Notes under the pieces: generated by a model
Databases searched by the model: none
What the model was told of the DNA's origin: nothing
What the model saw: the letters and a program-made list of their open reading frames with translations, nothing else
Position numbers and translations under genes: made by a program
Shown: piece by piece, positions 17,790 through 26,297 of the stretch
Layout: every line of letters begins with the position of its first letter
Position numbering within the stretch: position 1 is the first letter of the stretch
Assembly: GCF_034675905.1 (NCBI RefSeq)
Contig: NZ_JAUCCV010000008.1
Location: 1 to 64,000 of the forward strand
Source of the DNA: Castellaniella sp034675905
GTDB taxonomy: Bacteria; Pseudomonadota; Gammaproteobacteria; Burkholderiales; Burkholderiaceae_B
Direction: 5' to 3'
DNA: 64,000 nucleotides

Positions 17790-17802
17790 ACCGCAGCCCC
17801 CG

Positions 17803-19593
17803 TTAATTCGCCTCGGTCTGACGCAGCCGGATGTGCAGTTCGCGCAATTGCTTTTCATCCACCGGCGACGGGGCCTGCACCAACAGATCCTGAGCCCGTT
17901 GCGTCTTGGGAAACGCGATCACGTCACGAATGGATTCCGCGCCCGCCATCAGCGTCACCAGACGGTCCAGACCGAAGGCCAGCCCGCCATGCGGCGGGGC
18001 GCCGAACTGCAACGCGTCCAGCAAGAAACCGAATTTCTCGCGGGCTTCTTCTTCCTCGATCTTGAGCGCCTTGAATACCTTGGTCTGCACATCGGCGCGG
18101 TGGATACGTTCCGACCCGCCGCCGACTTCCCAGCCATTCATGACCATGTCGTACGCGCGCGCCAGGGCGCTGCCCGGATCGGTTTCCAGCAGATCCTCGT
18201 GACCGGGCTTGGGGCAGGTGAAGGGGTGATGCGCCGCCGTGTAGCGGTCCTCGCCCTCGTCGTATTCGAACATGGGGAAATCCACCACCCACAGCGGCTG
18301 CCAGCCCGCCTCGAACAGACCGTTGGCACGACCGAATTCGCTCAGGCCGAGCTTGACGCGCAAGGCGCCGATCGCATCGTTGACGACCTTGGTGCGGTCG
18401 GCGCCAAAGAAGATCAGGTCGCCGCTTTGCGCACCGGTGCGCTCGATCAAGGCCCGCAGCGCATCGACATGGATGTTCTTGACGATGGGCGACTGCAGGC
18501 CTTCGGGGATGGCGGCGGCGTCATTGACCTTGATGTAGGCCAGGCCACGCGCGCCATAGATGCCCACAAACTGTGTGTAGGCGTCGATTTCGCTGCGCGG
18601 CAGGCTGGCGCCGCCCGGCACGCGCATGGCGACCACGCGGCAGGCGGGGTCTTTTGCCGGACCAGCGAAGACCTTGAAATCCACGTTCTGCATCAGGTCG
18701 GCGATATCGGTGAATTCCAGCTTCACCCGCAGATCGGGCTTATCGGACCCATAGCGGCGCATGGCTTCGGACCAGCTCATGACGGGGAACTCAGGCAAGG
18801 CGACATTCATCACCTGCTGATAGACTTCGCGCACCATGCCTTCGAAAATTTCGCGGATCTGGACTTCATCCAGGAACGAGGTTTCGCAATCGATCTGCGT
18901 GAATTCCGGCTGGCGGTCCGCCCGCAGGTCTTCGTCGCGGAAACATTTCGTGATCTGGTAATAGCGGTCAAAGCCCGCCACCATCAGCATCTGCTTGAAC
19001 AGCTGCGGCGACTGCGGCAAGGCAAAGAATTCACCCGGATTGACGCGGGAAGGCACCAGATAATCGCGCGCGCCTTCCGGCGTGCTGCGGGTCAGCATCG
19101 GGGTCTCGATATCGATGAAGCCCAGTGCGTCCAGGTAATTGCGCGCCACCATCGACACGCGGTAGCGCAGCATCAGATTACGCTGCATCTGCGGGCGGCG
19201 CAGATCCAGCACCCGATGCGTCAGGCGGGTGGTTTCCGACAGATTGTCGTCATCCAGCTGGAACGGCGGCGTCAGCGATGCGTTCAGGATTTCCAGTTCG
19301 CGGCACAGGATTTCCACATCGCCCGACAACAGATCCGGGTTGCGCGTGCCTTCGGGGCGCAGCCGGACCAGGCCGGTGATGCGCAAGCAGTATTCGTTGC
19401 GGATGCGTTCCGCCGTGGCGAACACCGTCTGGTTGTCGGGATCCACCACGATCTGAGCCAGCCCAGCCCGGTCGCGCAAGTCGATGAAGATCACCCCGCC
19501 ATGATCGCGGCGGCGATGGACCCAGCCGAACAGGGTGACGGTCTGGTCAAGATGGGCTTTGGACACCTCGCCGGTGTAGCAGGTACGGTTCAA
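17803..19593 (-). CDS. aspS: Aspartyl-tRNA synthetase
   Basis: 596 residues if started at the TTG at 19593, which has GGAG six bases upstream and gives the expected N-terminus (M)NRTCYTGEVSKAHLDQTVTL. In-frame codons further upstream would add 21 residues that do not look like the family. The N-terminal OB domain (LFGWVHRRRDHGGVIFIDLRDR) binds the anticodon. The class II core has motif 2 (TKCFRDEDLRADRQPEFTQID) and motif 3 (GGLAFGLDRLV), with the bacterial GAD insertion between. It charges tRNA-Asp. Many beta-proteobacterial AspRS also charge tRNA-Asn; that cannot be decided here. Confidence 0.97.
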   Translation of the reverse strand: MNRTCYTGEVSKAHLDQTVTLFGWVHRRRDHGGVIFIDLRDRAGLAQIVVDPDNQTVFATAERIRNEYCLRITGLVRLRPEGTRNPDLLSGDVEILCRELEILNASLTPPFQLDDDNLSETTRLTHRVLDLRRPQMQRNLMLRYRVSMVARNYLDALGFIDIETPMLTRSTPEGARDYLVPSRVNPGEFFALPQSPQLFKQMLMVAGFDRYYQITKCFRDEDLRADRQPEFTQIDCETSFLDEVQIREIFEGMVREVYQQVMNVALPEFPVMSWSEAMRRYGSDKPDLRVKLEFTDIADLMQNVDFKVFAGPAKDPACRVVAMRVPGGASLPRSEIDAYTQFVGIYGARGLAYIKVNDAAAIPEGLQSPIVKNIHVDALRALIERTGAQSGDLIFFGADRTKVVNDAIGALRVKLGLSEFGRANGLFEAGWQPLWVVDFPMFEYDEGEDRYTAAHHPFTCPKPGHEDLLETDPGSALARAYDMVMNGWEVGGGSERIHRADVQTKVFKALKIEEEEAREKFGFLLDALQFGAPPHGGLAFGLDRLVTLMAGAESIRDVIAFPKTQRAQDLLVQAPSPVDEKQLRELHIRLRQTEAN

Positions 19594-19639
19594 GAATGGC
19601 TCCGAATATATGTAAGGGCAATGCTGCGGATGATCGAAA

Positions 19640-20287
19640 TTACTGCGACGCGTCAACGCCGACAGCCTGGACCGGCCGGACAGCGACCGGCGGCATCGAC
19701 GCGGGCGGCGCCACGACGCCCATGGATATCACGTATTTAAGGGCGGTTTCAACCGACATATCGAGCACCTGGACGTCGGCGCGCGGCATCATCAGAAAGA
19801 ACCCGGATGTGGGGTTGGGCGTCGTCGGCACATACACGCTGATGAAATCGCCCGCCAGCAGGCCGGCGATTTCATCGCACGGCGTACCGGTCAGGAAACC
19901 GATGGTCCAGGCGCCCTGGCGCGGGTACTGCACCAGGATGGCCTGACGAAAGGCCTGGCCATTGGGCGCGAAGACGGTATCGCCGACCTGTTTGACCGAA
20001 TTATAAATGGAGCGCACCAGAGGGATGCGGCCCAGCAGGGATTCCCAGCGCGACAGAATCGCGCGGCCGATGAAATTGGCGCAGAACAGGCCGGTGAGCA
20101 AAATGATCAGCAGCACCAGCACCAATTCGAAACCGGGAATCGCCACACCGAACAGGACTTCGGGCGACAGAAACGACGGCACCAGGGAATTCAGGGTGCG
20201 GGCCAGCACCAGCAACACCCAAACGGTGGTCACCAGCGGCAACCAGATCAGCAGGCCGGTAATGAAGTAGCGTTTAAAAAATCGCAT
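19640..20287 (-). CDS. DUF502 family membrane protein
   Basis: 215 residues. Two membrane helices near the N-terminus (YFITGLLIWLPLVTTVWVLL and GFELVLVLLIILLTGLFCANF) are followed by a soluble domain with the family-typical GRAILSRWESLLGRIPLVRSIY, the NSVKQVGDTVFAPN stretch and FISVYVPTTPNPTSGFFLMM. The function of DUF502 is not known; the protein is likely an inner-membrane component. It is read in the order fmdB, DUF502, aspS, with short gaps that suggest a single transcript, an arrangement common in related genomes. Confidence 0.9.
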   Translation of the reverse strand: MRFFKRYFITGLLIWLPLVTTVWVLLVLARTLNSLVPSFLSPEVLFGVAIPGFELVLVLLIILLTGLFCANFIGRAILSRWESLLGRIPLVRSIYNSVKQVGDTVFAPNGQAFRQAILVQYPRQGAWTIGFLTGTPCDEIAGLLAGDFISVYVPTTPNPTSGFFLMMPRADVQVLDMSVETALKYVISMGVVAPPASMPPVAVRPVQAVGVDASQ

Positions 20288-20305
20288 GTATACGGGGCCT
20301 GGGCA

Positions 20306-20650
20306 TCAGCCCGGCGTAGCGGCCGGCGCGGCGCTGCCGGCTGACGCCGCACCGGACGACGCGCCACCGGATGAGGAACCGCCCGACGCACCCCCCGCAG
20401 AGGACGCCCCCCCGGCGGGCGACGGAGCAGCAGATCCCAGCACCCCTTCGGAGTGCGAATTGGACTTGCCGCCTCGGAAATCCGTTTCATACCAGCCCGA
20501 GCCTTTCAAGCGGAACCCGGCAGCCGTCACCTGTTTCTCATAGGCTTCCTGGCCGCACGCCGGGCATACCGTCAGGCGCGGATCGGACATTTTCTGCAGC
20601 ACGTCCTGCTGATGACCGCAGTGGCTGCAACGATAGACATAAATAGGCAC
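20306..20650 (-). CDS. FmdB-type zinc ribbon protein
   Basis: 114 residues. The N-terminal half is a CxxC-x~20-CxxC zinc ribbon (YRCSHCGHQQDVLQK, then LTVCPACGQEAYEKQVT) followed by FRLKGSGWYETDF, the standard FmdB pattern. The C-terminal half is a low-complexity Ala/Ser/Gly/Pro tail (GGASSAGGASGGSSSGG), likely disordered. The molecular role is unknown; relatives were first noticed beside formamidase and amidase genes. It is placed 18 bases before DUF502. Confidence 0.9.
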   Translation of the reverse strand: MPIYVYRCSHCGHQQDVLQKMSDPRLTVCPACGQEAYEKQVTAAGFRLKGSGWYETDFRGGKSNSHSEGVLGSAAPSPAGGASSAGGASGGSSSGGASSGAASAGSAAPAATPG

Positions 20651-20693
20651 AACTCAGGTCCTGGAAATCTCAACTGTCTGAATTTTAGTCCTT

Positions 20694-21968
20694 TTAGCTG
20701 AAGGAATTGGGCAATAGGAACATCACGGCCGCCACCAGCGTCGGGATAGCCGCCGCGCCCAACAGCTTCAGCGGCGAGATCGTGCCGTCGCCAAAGCAGC
20801 CCTTCAGGATGGAAAAGCCGGCCGGATTGGGCGCATTGGCGATCACGGTCAGCCCGCCACCCGTCACCGCCCCGGCCACCAGCATGTAGCGCCATAGTTC
20901 GTTGGTGCCTTCCACCAGCGAACCCAGATAGGTCAGGGCCGCATTGTCGGTCACGGCCGTCAAGGCCGTGGCGCCCAGATACAGGACAAAGGGCGACAGC
21001 CCCCCCAGCAGATCCTGCAGCCACCACTGCTGCAGGCCGCCCAACACCACCAACCCAGCCAGGAAGAAGCCGACCATCAGGCCTTCGCGCAGCAGCAGCG
21101 GGGACTGGTGACGCTTGTAGGCATGCGCATAACCGATGAACAACACCAGCAGCGCCATGAAGATCTTGATGTGGTGCGAGGCCAGCACCACCCCGACCAG
21201 GAACAGCACGTGTACGGCCATCACCACCCGCGACACTGGTTCACGGGACTCCTCGCCCGTCGTGTGCCCCAGTTCGCCATTCAGCAGGAACGGGCGGCAG
21301 ATCCATGTCAGGACCAGGCCATTGATCAGCACAGCGGTGACCGCTCTCCAGCCGAAATGCGTGGCCATGAAGGTCGTATCCCAGCCAAAGGTCTGCGCGA
21401 CCATCAGCACGGGCGGCGCGGCATAGGCTGTCAGGACCCCGCCGATGGACACATTGACGAACAGCACCCCGATCGTCAGATACTTGAAGCCATCCTGCCC
21501 TGGCCGGCGGAAGTACGCCTGGCGCAGCAACAGCGCCGCCAGCGTCATGGCGGCGGGTTCCGTGACCAGCGAGCCCGCCACAGGCACCAGCGTCATGATG
21601 ACGAAAAACCGCGCCAGTTCGCCGCGTACCGGCAACACTCTGGCCACGCCATCCACGCCCAGATGCACCAGTTCGATAATAGGCCGGCTGGCGGCCACCA
21701 CCATGATGACGAACACAAAAGCCGGTTCGGTGAAATTGCGGGTATCCAGATATTCGACCGCGCCATGCACCCCCAGCGTCAGACTCATCCAGACGAACAG
21801 TGCACAGGCCCACACGCCAAAGACGGCCTCGACCTCGGACAGCAGGTGCCACAAGCCGGCGTGACGCCCGCCCTGATTGGCCAGGCGTGCAAAAACCGGC
21901 ACGGAAAACGTGTGAATGATGGCAATGGCGAACAGTGCGCTGGCCACGACCTCGGTGTGACTGACCAT
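20694..21968 (-). CDS. Putative Na+/H+ antiporter (DUF1504/Na_H_antiport_3 type)
   Basis: 424 residues from the ATG at 21968; an in-frame start 69 bases upstream looks like a random extension. About eleven membrane helices. Segments of the family include SEVEAVFGVWACALFVWMS, SRPIIELVHLGVDGVAR, SLVTEPAAMTLAALLLRQAYF, SIGGVLTAYAAPPVLMVAQ and DNAALTYLGSLVEG. These fit the uncharacterised arm of the ion transporter superfamily that includes ArsB and NhaD, with TEPAAMT and DNAAL as paired re-entrant motifs. The substrate is predicted, not shown. No operon partner is evident. Confidence 0.8.
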   Translation of the reverse strand: MVSHTEVVASALFAIAIIHTFSVPVFARLANQGGRHAGLWHLLSEVEAVFGVWACALFVWMSLTLGVHGAVEYLDTRNFTEPAFVFVIMVVAASRPIIELVHLGVDGVARVLPVRGELARFFVIMTLVPVAGSLVTEPAAMTLAALLLRQAYFRRPGQDGFKYLTIGVLFVNVSIGGVLTAYAAPPVLMVAQTFGWDTTFMATHFGWRAVTAVLINGLVLTWICRPFLLNGELGHTTGEESREPVSRVVMAVHVLFLVGVVLASHHIKIFMALLVLFIGYAHAYKRHQSPLLLREGLMVGFFLAGLVVLGGLQQWWLQDLLGGLSPFVLYLGATALTAVTDNAALTYLGSLVEGTNELWRYMLVAGAVTGGGLTVIANAPNPAGFSILKGCFGDGTISPLKLLGAAAIPTLVAAVMFLLPNSFS

Positions 21969-22043
21969 ATCCGAGTCCAAAAATAAGGCTAGACAAAGGC
22001 CCGCACTGTCCGTCCGAAAACGGCAGCACAGGCCCACAGGGGT

Positions 22044-23657
22044 TCAGGCGCCGCCCAGTATCAGGCGGGCGCCCTTTTCGGCAATCATGATGGTTGGCGA
22101 ATTGGTGTTGCCCGAGGTGATGACAGGCATGATGGATGCGTCGATCACCCGCAGGTTTTCGACCCCCCGAACACGCAGTTCGGGATCGACCACCGCCAAC
22201 GGATCGACGCCCATTTTACATGTCCCCACTGGATGGAAGATCGTCGTGCCGATATCGCCGGCGGCAGATTCCAGCGCTTCCTGGGTCTGGAAGGCGTCTC
22301 CGGGCAGATATTCCTGCGGCTGATAGGACGCCAACGCAGGCTGCGCCATGATGCGACGCGTCAAGCGCAGCGCATCGGCCGCCACGGCGCGATCTTCAGG
22401 AGTCTGCAGATAATTGCACAGGATATCCGGGTGGTCAGCGACATTGGGCGACGTGATGCGCACATGGCCCCGGCTGCTGGGCTGCAGATTGCACACCGAT
22501 GCCGTCATGGCTGGAAAGGTATGCAGGGGATCGCCGAATTTATCCAGCGACAGCGGCTGCACATGGTATTCCAGGTTGGCGCGGGAACGAGACGGATCGG
22601 ACCGAGCGAACGCGCCCAACTGTGAAGGCGCCATGGACAGCGGCCCGCGCCGCCACAAGGCGTACTGCAGGCCCATCCATGCCTTGCCCCACCAGGCGTG
22701 GGCCAGCGTGTTCAGGGTCAGACCTTTTTGCAGGCGGTAGATCATGCGCAGCTGCAGGTGATCCTGCAGGTTTTCGCCCACGCCCGGCAGATCATGCACC
22801 AGAGGAACGCCCAGATGGCGCAGCCGGTCGGTGGCGCCGATGCCGGACACCTGCAGCAGTTGCGGCGAACCGATGGCGCCCGCCGCCAGAATCAGTTCGC
22901 GGCGCGCCACCGCGTGGCGGCGCATGCCATCCTGCACAAAGGCCACCCCGGTGGCGCGGCGCCCGGAAAACTCGATGCGCTCGACGCAGGCGCCGGTCAG
23001 CACCTGCAGGTTGGCCCGCTCCATGACCGGATGCAGAAAGGCCTTGGCGGCGCTCCAGCGCACGCCTCGGCGCTGATTGACCTCGAAATAATTGCAGCCT
23101 GCGTTGTCGCCCCGGTTGAAATCATCCGTGCGCGCGATGCCGGCCTGGGCAGCAGCATCGCGAAAGGCGTCCAACACATCCCAGCGCAGGCGCTGCGGCT
23201 CGACCCGCCAAGTCCCATCAGCCCCGTGGAACTCATTGGCGCCTGCGTGGTGGTCTTCCACGTCGCGAAAGAGCGGCAGCACATCGCTCCAGGCCCAGCC
23301 GGGATTGCCCAGCGATGCCCAGTGATCATAGTCGGCCGCCTGCCCGCGCAGATACAGCATGCCGTTGATCGACGACGAGCCCCCCAGCACCCGGCCTCGC
23401 GGATACCCCAGGGACCGATAGTTCAGGCCCGGATCGGGCTGCGTGTGATAGCACCAGTCGGTGCGCGGATTGCCGATGCAATACAGATAACCGACGGGGA
23501 TGTGGATCCAGCGCCAATCATCGGGACCACCGGCTTCCAGCAGCAAGACCCGGTGTTTCTGCGATAGGCGATTGGCCAGCAGGCAGCCGGCGGAACCGGC
23601 TCCCACGATGACATAGTCGAATTCCAATGGCGCACCAGCAGAAGCGTGATCGGACAT
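22044..23657 (-). CDS. GMC-family FAD oxidoreductase (choline dehydrogenase-like)
   Basis: 537 residues. The FAD-binding Rossmann motif is FDYVIVGAGSAGCLLANRL at about residues 13-31, with LLLEAGG after it. The first GMC signature GRVLGGSSSINGMLYLRG and the second AAGAIGSPQLLQVSGIG are intact. The C-terminal active-site region has HPVGTCKMG and SGNTNSPTIMIAEKGA, giving the His-Asn pair. The enzyme should oxidise an alcohol group and pass electrons to a quinone or oxygen. Choline is a guess; the substrate range of the family is wide and no betaine genes are nearby. No signal peptide. Confidence 0.9.
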   Translation of the reverse strand: MSDHASAGAPLEFDYVIVGAGSAGCLLANRLSQKHRVLLLEAGGPDDWRWIHIPVGYLYCIGNPRTDWCYHTQPDPGLNYRSLGYPRGRVLGGSSSINGMLYLRGQAADYDHWASLGNPGWAWSDVLPLFRDVEDHHAGANEFHGADGTWRVEPQRLRWDVLDAFRDAAAQAGIARTDDFNRGDNAGCNYFEVNQRRGVRWSAAKAFLHPVMERANLQVLTGACVERIEFSGRRATGVAFVQDGMRRHAVARRELILAAGAIGSPQLLQVSGIGATDRLRHLGVPLVHDLPGVGENLQDHLQLRMIYRLQKGLTLNTLAHAWWGKAWMGLQYALWRRGPLSMAPSQLGAFARSDPSRSRANLEYHVQPLSLDKFGDPLHTFPAMTASVCNLQPSSRGHVRITSPNVADHPDILCNYLQTPEDRAVAADALRLTRRIMAQPALASYQPQEYLPGDAFQTQEALESAAGDIGTTIFHPVGTCKMGVDPLAVVDPELRVRGVENLRVIDASIMPVITSGNTNSPTIMIAEKGARLILGGA

Positions 23658-23805
23658 GAAGCGTCTCCTGGGGCCTGAAGAACACAGCCCCTGATTTTTG
23701 CAAATCAGTCTAGCGGTAATTTCACGCAGACGCCACGCAAAAGAACAGCGGCTCCGCCAGGAACCGCCGATGGGGCCACAGTCCCACGATCGACTACCCC
23801 CCTGA

Positions 23806-24801
23806 CTATACGGACAGAACAGTCCCGGCCAGCCCGGCCACGATCAGCAGCACGCCGACCTGCATATTGGACCGAAAGATCCGCAGGCCGCGTTCGGGAT
23901 GGCGCACGTCGAACACTGCCATCTGCCAGACGAAATGACCGGCAATGACCGCCATCACGATGTAATAAGGCCAATCCATGCCCATGCCCCAACCGGCAGC
24001 GGTCCATAACGCCGCCGTCACGGCATAAAAAGCGCCGATCCAGACCCGCCCCTGATCGCCGAAGCGCATGGCCACGGATTTCAGGCCCAGCATGCGGTCG
24101 TCACGCAAATCGATATAGGCATAGATCGCGTCATAGCCGATCTGCCACAACACCGCCCCCAGCCACATGGCTACGCCGTACCAAGGCAGGATGTCGCGCG
24201 TGTCGGTCCAGGCCATCAGCATGCCCCAGTTGAACGCCATGCCCAGCACAGCCTGCGGCCAGTAGGTAAAGCGTTTGCACAAGGGATAGATGATCACCAG
24301 CGGCACCAGCGCCAAGGCCAGCCAGCGGCTATAGGCGTTGATGGCCAGCAGCAGGCTGGCGCTGACCAACAGTTGCGCGGCGGCGAACCACAACGCCGCC
24401 CGCAGCGTCAGCTGCCCGCTGGTCAGGGGCCGGAAACGGGTGCGTTCTACCTGATGATCAAAATTGCGATCAAAAATATCATTGAAGGTGCAGCCGACGC
24501 CGCGCATCAGCAGCGCCCCCAGGGAAAAGATGATCAGCCGCCAGACAGTGGGCCAGCCATCGGCCGCCTGCACCAAAGCCGCCAAGGCCGGCAACAGCGT
24601 CAGCCAAGTGCCCACCGGGCGGTCCAGCCGGCACAGCCGCGCATACGGCCCCCAGGCGTCGGGCAGCCAGCGGGCGACCCAATCGTCGGGCCGCATGTCC
24701 GACAGATCCGAGCGACTCGCCGATGCAACAGGGCCCGGCCCGCCTGGGCTCTGCGTACGCGATGCGGCCGACTGATCGGCCGGGGGCGGCGGCTGCGTCA
24801 T
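23806..24801 (-). CDS. ubiA: 4-hydroxybenzoate octaprenyltransferase
   Basis: 331 residues with about eight membrane helices and a roughly 40-residue hydrophilic N-terminal extension. The first prenyl-diphosphate site is NDIFDRNFDHQVERTRFRPL (about residues 107-126), and the second is YAYIDLRDDRMLGLKSVAMR. LDRPVGTWLTLLPALAAL before the first helix is typical of UbiA. It attaches the polyprenyl tail to 4-hydroxybenzoate in ubiquinone synthesis; the quinone supplies electrons to the respiratory chain ending in the oxidase at 4-9 kb. No ubiC is adjacent. The aminotransferase gene upstream ends one base before it. Confidence 0.95.
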   Translation of the reverse strand: MTQPPPPADQSAASRTQSPGGPGPVASASRSDLSDMRPDDWVARWLPDAWGPYARLCRLDRPVGTWLTLLPALAALVQAADGWPTVWRLIIFSLGALLMRGVGCTFNDIFDRNFDHQVERTRFRPLTSGQLTLRAALWFAAAQLLVSASLLLAINAYSRWLALALVPLVIIYPLCKRFTYWPQAVLGMAFNWGMLMAWTDTRDILPWYGVAMWLGAVLWQIGYDAIYAYIDLRDDRMLGLKSVAMRFGDQGRVWIGAFYAVTAALWTAAGWGMGMDWPYYIVMAVIAGHFVWQMAVFDVRHPERGLRIFRSNMQVGVLLIVAGLAGTVLSV

Positions 24802-24802
24802 A

Positions 24803-26011
24803 TCAACGGCTGCCGGCCGGGCCGATCAGTTCTCCCAGCACCTGGATGCCGGCGCGGATGCGTTCTTCGGACACGGTCACGAAACTGAGCCGCAGCGTAT
24901 TGACGGGCGCCTGCACTCCGGCATAGAACGGGGCTCCTGGCACAAAGGCGACATTGCGCGCGATGGCCCGTTGCAGCAATTCGGTCGTATCGATCCCGTC
25001 GCGCAGCGTGACCCAGATGAACATGCCGCCTTGCGGCTGCGTCCAATGGGCATCCGCCGGAAAGTACTGCTGCAGGGCATCCAGCATATAGCCGCACTGG
25101 CGCTGATACAGCGCCCGGACCTTGGGCAGGTGCTGGTGCAGAAAACCGCTGCGCACGGTTTCATACACCGCCATCTGCGTGACGGTGGCCGTGTGCAGAT
25201 CGGTGGCCTGTTTGATCTGGACCAGTTTGCTGATGATGTCGCGCGGGGCCACTACATAGCCCAGGCGCATGCCCGGCGCCAGCACCTTGGAAAACGTCCC
25301 CAGGCGGATGACTGTCGCCCCGACGGCGCGCCCCAATTCCAGCAAACCGGGCTGCGGGTCGCCCGCATAGCGCAATTCGCCATAGGGGTCGTCTTCGATG
25401 ATGGGCAATCCCAGATCGGCGCAGCGTTCGACCAGGGCCTGGCGGCGCGCCAGATCCAGGGTCAAACCGGTCGGATTCTGGAAATTGGGCAGCGCATAGA
25501 TGAAGCGCGCATCGCGGCACAGATCGGCATCCAGAGCGCCGGGGATCAGGCCGCCCGCATCCGTGGGCACAGCCTGAAAATCGGGCTGAAACAGGGAAAA
25601 TGACTGCAGGGCGCCCAGATAGCTGGGGGCCTCGACCAGCACTTTCGCGCCGGGATCGATGAAGAGTTTGCCCAGCATGTCCAGGGCCTGCTGCGACCCG
25701 GATACGATCAGGACTTCTTCGGGATCAATAGGGGCGCCATCGCGCGACAGGTCTTGCGCCACCCATTCGCGCAAAGGGGTGTAGCCCTCGGTGCGACCAT
25801 ACTGCAATGCCGTCGCGCCCTGGGTCGCCAGTACGCGGTCAAAGGCGGCGCGCAGCTCGGCAATGGGGAAGCCGTCAGGCGAGGGCAGGCCGCCCGCAAA
25901 AGAAATGACTTCTGGACGTTCGGTGATCTTGAGAATTTCGCGAATGGCCGAGCTGGTGAGCTGCCTGGCGCGTTGGGAAAATACAGCGGGAGTAGAAGTC
26001 AGTGTGTCCAT
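24803..26011 (-). CDS. PLP-dependent aminotransferase, class I/II (LysN/2-aminoadipate type)
   Basis: 402 residues from the ATG at 26011. Fold type I markers: SFAGGLPSPDGFPIAELRAA, LQYGRTEGYTPLREWVA, IVSGSQQALDMLGKLF, YALPNFQNPTGLTL with the PLP-ring Asn, IIEDDPYGELRY with the Asp pair, and the Schiff-base lysine in RLGTFSKVLAPGMRLGYV. This set matches the subgroup of 2-aminoadipate and broad-range branched or aromatic aminotransferases related to the MocR C-terminal domain. It lacks the GntR DNA-binding domain, so it is an enzyme, not a MocR regulator. The substrate is not determined. The 286-base gap upstream shows no clear promoter on either strand. Confidence 0.88.
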   Translation of the reverse strand: MDTLTSTPAVFSQRARQLTSSAIREILKITERPEVISFAGGLPSPDGFPIAELRAAFDRVLATQGATALQYGRTEGYTPLREWVAQDLSRDGAPIDPEEVLIVSGSQQALDMLGKLFIDPGAKVLVEAPSYLGALQSFSLFQPDFQAVPTDAGGLIPGALDADLCRDARFIYALPNFQNPTGLTLDLARRQALVERCADLGLPIIEDDPYGELRYAGDPQPGLLELGRAVGATVIRLGTFSKVLAPGMRLGYVVAPRDIISKLVQIKQATDLHTATVTQMAVYETVRSGFLHQHLPKVRALYQRQCGYMLDALQQYFPADAHWTQPQGGMFIWVTLRDGIDTTELLQRAIARNVAFVPGAPFYAGVQAPVNTLRLSFVTVSEERIRAGIQVLGELIGPAGSR

Positions 26012-26297
26012 GATGAAAGCCCGAATAAGAGCCTGCCTTGTGAGCCGGCCGATTGGCACATGCCGGTCGGCCCGGATCGGCGGGCAGCCGGCGCGGATAA
26101 GGAAATATCCCGTCGCTGGGAAATTCCAAGCTGCCTATATTAGAACAATTGCCCGTCCCTGTTTCGTCTAGGGGTTTACAGCAATATCCGAGGCAAATGA
26201 TAAATACTGCAATATGTAAAGACAGGCATGCCCGCCACCATCCCGGCGTTGCATACCCGCCAGGGGCATTCACTTTCCGACAAGGACAAGGGCATCC

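Noticed and set aside
17833..19740. 635-residue frame opposite aspS
   Set aside because: aspS is intact with all motifs on the other strand; the mirror shows no family.
26012..26297. Sigma28 promoter for the chemoreceptor gene
   Set aside because: No acceptable TAAA-N15-GCCGATAA match was found in the 286-base gap.
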